From Deinococcus aetherius (GTDB lineage Bacteria > Deinococcota > Deinococci > Deinococcales > Deinococcaceae): a DNA stretch of 64,000 nt. This document shows, in pieces, positions 60,964-64,000 of this stretch (the first letter of the stretch is position 1; every line of letters starts with the position of its first letter). The position numbers were made by a program, and so were the translations under genes. Location: assembly GCF_025997855.1 (NCBI RefSeq), contig NZ_AP026563.1:245633-309632 (forward strand), in the 5' to 3' direction. The notes below the pieces were generated by a model that was not told where the DNA came from, ran no database searches, and saw only the letters and a list, made by a program, of their open reading frames with translations.

Positions 60964-61386
60964 TCATGGGCGAACGGCCTTGACCACCCAGTTGTTTCCT
61001 TCAAGCGCCATAAAGTAGGTGCGAGTGCCTTCAGAAGCTGGTGCCTTGAAGCCGAGGAGCTGAACCAATTCAGGGTTTTTGGTCCATGCCGCCGTGGGCT
61101 GCTGGTCGACGGCAGCCTCGACCTCCGCTGAATTGGTATTCTTGACGATTTTCTTGACGTTCTTAAAGGCGAAAGTCCCGTAACAACTATGAATTCGATC
61201 GCCCGCCGCTATGCCGATCTCATCGTTGAACTTCTGCGTGGGTTTCAATCGCAGGACCGGTTCCGCTCCAAGCAGCGGTGGCTGGAACTTCTCAACGGTG
61301 ACATAACCCAGACGCTGGAGCGTTTCATACGTTCCCAACCCACTCTTCTGGACGGTGTCGGGATCGACGTCGGTCCCGACGGGTGA
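60964..61386 (-). pseudogene. Lipoprotein gene, 3' part, split by IS5-family element
   Basis: Codes for SPVGTDVDPDTVQKSGLGTY ... FKNVKKIVKNTNSAEVEAAV ... TRTYFMALEGNNWVVKAVRP, the C-terminal 140 residues of the lipoprotein whose start lies at 62679. Removing the IS and one TGA duplication restores ...GVKLSPVGTD... in frame, a 195-residue protein. Today transcription would have to start inside the IS. Confidence 0.8.
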
Positions 61387-62511
61387 AGACCTGTTGCGCG
61401 ATAGAGGGGTGGCCGGGTAGGTTCGGGGGGTGTTGCGGCTGGACAAGCTGAAGTCCCGAGCACGTTCCTTCGAGCGTCTGGTGGGGCTGACTCCCGAAGA
61501 GTTCGAGCGGCTGCTGAGCAAACTGGAGCCGTTGTGGGAGCAGGCCCACCGCCGCTCCCTGCTGGGCGCCGGACGGGTTCGGCGCATCGGTGCGGGCAAC
61601 ACCTTCAAGCTCGACCTGAGCCAGCGATTATTCGTCACGCTGCTCTACCTGCGCCAGTACTTCACGATGCACGTCCTGGGCATCCTGTTTGACCTGGACG
61701 CAGCGAATGTTTGCCGCAACATCCACGGCTTGCTGCCCGTCTTGGAGCAGGCGTTGCCTGCTCCCCTGCGTTCCCGGACCCTCCAGGCCAAGCCGGATGA
61801 GGTTGCGGGCAACCAGACCAAGAAGCCGAGAAAGATTCGCTCGTTGGAGGAGTTCTTGGAGGTGTTCCCCGAGCTGACGGACGTGATCGTGGACGGCACC
61901 GAGCAGCCCCGGGGGCAGCCGAAGGTGAAGAAGGGCCAGACGCCGGGGAAGAAAGCGGTGGGGCGGCCCAAGGACAAGAAGCGGTTCTATAGCGTCAAGC
62001 AGGGCACGCACACCCTGAAGACCCAGGTGGCGGTGACGCCCGAAGGGCAGGTCGTCCATCTCAGTGCGACCGCCAGCGGTCGCACTCATGACATGAAGGT
62101 GCTTAAACGGTCGCGCTTGATCAACCGCTTGCCCCCCCATGTCCGAGTGTGGGGGGACCGTGGGTACACCGGGCTGGAGAAGGTCTACCCCGAGCGCGAG
62201 ACCATCGTGCCCGCCAAGCGCCCGAAGAAGGGCGAGTTGAGCCTGGAGCAACGTGAGCTGAACCGTCTGATCTCCAAGGTACGGATCACCGCCGAGAACG
62301 TCATCAATCGGATGAAGAAGTTCCGCGCCTGCAAGGAGTTCTTCCGAAACGAGCCCAAACGGCATGGGGTCATATGGGGCTGTGTCGCCGGACTCGTCAA
62401 TCTCCGCTGGCAACGCCGACTCCTCCTGCCCACGACCTGAAACCTAGCGTAGGGCAGCGGGGCGACGTGAACCGTCGCCCCGCTGCCCTTCAACTACTGC
62501 GCAACAGGTCT
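61387..62511 (+). mobile_element. IS5-family (ISL2-like) insertion sequence, copy 2
   Basis: 1125 bp with AGACCTGTTGCGC ends. Target duplication TGA (61384-61386, 62512-62514), again a TNA site. Opposite orientation to copy 1, so recombination between the two would invert the 13-kb segment between them. Confidence 0.92.
61430..62440 (+). CDS. IS5-family DDE transposase, copy 2
   Basis: 336 residues from GTG 61430; protein identical to copy 1 at 47094-48104 (a single silent difference, G at 61666). DDE residues as described there. A GGGCAGCGGGGCGACG hairpin follows the stop. Confidence 0.92.
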   Translation: MLRLDKLKSRARSFERLVGLTPEEFERLLSKLEPLWEQAHRRSLLGAGRVRRIGAGNTFKLDLSQRLFVTLLYLRQYFTMHVLGILFDLDAANVCRNIHGLLPVLEQALPAPLRSRTLQAKPDEVAGNQTKKPRKIRSLEEFLEVFPELTDVIVDGTEQPRGQPKVKKGQTPGKKAVGRPKDKKRFYSVKQGTHTLKTQVAVTPEGQVVHLSATASGRTHDMKVLKRSRLINRLPPHVRVWGDRGYTGLEKVYPERETIVPAKRPKKGELSLEQRELNRLISKVRITAENVINRMKKFRACKEFFRNEPKRHGVIWGCVAGLVNLRWQRRLLLPTT

Positions 62512-62514
62512 TGA

Positions 62515-62679
62515 GAGTTTGACTCCATAGAAGTCCCCACACAGATCCCCCGGATGTTCCTTCTCGTAGGCCTGAATGGCCTTGGCGAGATTCGTCTCGG
62601 TGGCGGCTTTCGAGTTGTCACACCCACTCAGGGTGAGGCCCAGCAGGAGAGCTGTCGCGAGCGTCAGCGGATGGCGCAT
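62515..62679 (-). pseudogene. Lipoprotein gene, 5' part
   Basis: ATG 62679 with GGAG upstream: MRHPLTLATALLLGLTLSGC is a lipoprotein signal with the lipobox LSGC (Cys20). Then DNSKAATETNLAKAIQAYEK and GDLCGDFYGVKLS up to the IS. Intact, it would be a 195-residue envelope lipoprotein of unknown function. Confidence 0.8.
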
Positions 62680-62738
62680 ATGGTCTCCAGTATGCGGGGA
62701 GGAAGCAGGCGGCCAGGCAAGGAGGATACAGGACGGGG

Positions 62739-63485
62739 TCAGGCGGAGCGGAATTTCGGGCGGTGAACCCCCAGGCTCCCCCCGGCGTTCTCTACAGGCG
62801 AGAAGTACCCATTCCCCTGGGGTTTGAGAAGTTGCTCCGCCATCAGCTCCGTCACGTGTCCCGTCAGGATGTCCCAGCGAAGCGGCAGGCGCCGTGCGAT
62901 CTGACCGAGGCTCAAACCTCTCTGCGTGCTGCTCCATGTCATGCCCAGGGACGTGTGGGGGTGGTCGACAAGCCGCACCAGGGGAGCCCTGAAGCGGTCA
63001 GACGGTCGCAACGCACGTTGATCGGGCCTCAGGGTCAGGGCGTACCACCCGGCCTCCGTGAGTGCGGAGGGGGCGCTCGTGCGGGTGACGAAGTCCTCGG
63101 GGTCGTCGATGTGCCCGAGCTTCGTGCCGACCACTGTCATATGCCAGTACAACGGCACCAGGGCGCTCACCAGTCGTTCGTGGGCCACGCGAGCGAGGTC
63201 CCCGGCGGAAAGGTTGCCTGTGTCCAGCAGGTGTTGCACCGTGGCAAACAGGGTGTGGCTGCGTCGGTGTACCTCCGTCAGACTTTTGGAGGGCACGCCG
63301 ACACGTAAGAGCGCCGTGTGCCATGAAGGCACCACGGCATTCCGAACGGTCAGGACTTCGGATCCTTTCATATACAACACGGTGTTCAACTGCGCGTCTT
63401 CGAACTTGAGCGTCAGAATCTTGCGTCCGCCCTGCTGGGCCGCTTGCTGTACGGCGAACAGTGCAGGAACAGAGTCCGTGGGCAT
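62739..63485 (-). CDS. DUF4388/PATAN-like protein
   Basis: 248 residues. The N-terminal 120 residues (GGRKILTLKFEDAQLNTVLYMKGSEVLTVRN ... LLDTGNLSAGDLARVAHERLVSALVPLYW) resemble the DUF4388/PATAN domain common in Deinococcus, usually a signalling or interaction module. The C-terminal part ends in a winged-helix-like unit (LSLGQIARRLPLRWDILTGHVTELM). RBS GGGGAGA precedes ATG 63485. Function inferred only. Confidence 0.5.
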   Translation of the reverse strand: MPTDSVPALFAVQQAAQQGGRKILTLKFEDAQLNTVLYMKGSEVLTVRNAVVPSWHTALLRVGVPSKSLTEVHRRSHTLFATVQHLLDTGNLSAGDLARVAHERLVSALVPLYWHMTVVGTKLGHIDDPEDFVTRTSAPSALTEAGWYALTLRPDQRALRPSDRFRAPLVRLVDHPHTSLGMTWSSTQRGLSLGQIARRLPLRWDILTGHVTELMAEQLLKPQGNGYFSPVENAGGSLGVHRPKFRSA

Positions 63486-63779
63486 ATCGTCAATCTCCCC
63501 TGGCTCTCCGCGCTCCCCTCTCAGAACCTGAACAAGGTGAGAACTGACGACGGGAACACGCGGCCTACCTGGATAGTGGCTGAGGTGAGACTCACCCGGG
63601 AAGTCGGAGCATCCCTCCCGGGTAAGGGCATCGTTTGAGAGTCACGAAGAAGGTCCTCACGGCCTTCTTCGAGGGCTGGTGGGTCAAGAGTGTTGAACCG
63701 GCCTCCGGCGTGCCCTTCCGTCTACACCGGAAACACTTCTACGGTATCAAGTCGCCGCTAATATGCTATGAATATGCGT

Positions 63780-64000
63780 CTAGGACGCGGTTTTTTTATT
63801 TTGGGGAGTGAGGAAAACTTCGCGTTCGCCCCGCCGACTCCTGCCTGCCTGACTTGGTGCGGATACGCTGCCCTCCCCGAAAAGGCTGGCCAGGGTGGCC
63901 TCCGCCTGACGCAGCATCGCCTCGTCCGACGCGTCAGGGTCTCGGGTCAGCCGCAGGTAGAGCCCGATCTCCACCCGGTCGCGCAGGTCGAGGTCCGCCG
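63780..64000 (-). CDS. Unknown protein, C-terminal part (5' end outside window)
   Basis: The frame is open from the window edge (ADLDLRDRVEIGLYLRLTRD...) to TAG at 63780. DASDEAMLRQAEATLASLFG is helical; the tail is basic (RSRRGEREVFLTPQNKKTAS). A GTG at 63974 could be an internal start, but the frame upstream is equally protein-like, so the gene probably begins outside. The gap 63486-63779 shows no gene. Confidence 0.4.
   Translation of the reverse strand, partial: ADLDLRDRVEIGLYLRLTRDPDASDEAMLRQAEATLASLFGEGSVSAPSQAGRSRRGEREVFLTPQNKKTAS

Overview
The window is very GC-rich and gene-dense, with many ATGA/GTGA start-stop overlaps, AnnnT -10 elements placed directly at start codons (leaderless genes), an SSB with two OB folds, and a RepA-type initiator beside a large iteron array. 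Together these point to a large plasmid of a Deinococcus-type bacterium. This assignment is an inference from gene families and signals; no database search was possible.

Layout. 1-5.2 kb: end of an RNase HI gene, a PD-(D/E)XK-like protein, a CoiA-like nuclease, and an M41-like zincin coupled to a tyrosine recombinase. 5.3-10.3 kb: small regulatory and unknown genes, a secreted VirB9-like protein, a DUF2227-type membrane protein, an MshEN-like protein, and an AT-richer gene of foreign look. 10.3-14.4 kb: a C39-type peptidase gene split by an IS3-family element that is itself split by an IS30-family element; both insertions can be mapped by 3-bp target duplications. 14.4-18.1 kb: two unknown genes and a 916-residue ATPase/TPR/winged-helix activator. 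18.5-25.2 kb: replication module (winged-helix protein, RNase H-like protein, tandem MshEN-like protein, Prim-Pol, RepA, 11 iterons, AT-rich tract). 25.2-29.5 kb: genes with hairpin leaders, including a SLOG protein carrying three Tudor-like repeats and a sigma-70-like protein. 29.5-46.2 kb: a type IV secretion-like system (VirB7-like lipoprotein, VirB9-like, VirB10-like, VirB2, VirB3, VirB4, TrbJ/VirB5, VirB6/TrbL, VirD4/TraG) ending in a SpoIIIAA/Ycf45-type ATPase where VirB11 would be expected; no relaxase is visible. 47-48.1 kb and 61.4-62.5 kb: two near-identical IS5-family (ISL2-like, TNA target) elements, the second inside a lipoprotein gene. 48.2-60.9 kb: small accessory genes typical of conjugative-plasmid leading regions: zinc finger, SSB, an OB-fold-like protein, TacA/TacT toxin-antitoxin, a broken PcfJ gene, Gam-like and membrane proteins. 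62.7-64 kb: unknown genes, the last one cut by the window edge.

The most striking signal joins these regions. A promoter-like element, TCCAACCTGRCC then 6 nt then CAnnnT, occurs at least 12 times on both strands. In seven cases the start codon lies exactly 30 nt after the first T. It drives all visible secretion operons, ssb, the peptidase gene, the small gene at 5321 and several unknown genes. The plasmid also encodes a divergent sigma-70-like protein and a large activator, either of which could be the cognate regulator. Two further families of start-adjacent hairpin leaders (25-28 kb and 47-58 kb) suggest a second, post-transcriptional layer.
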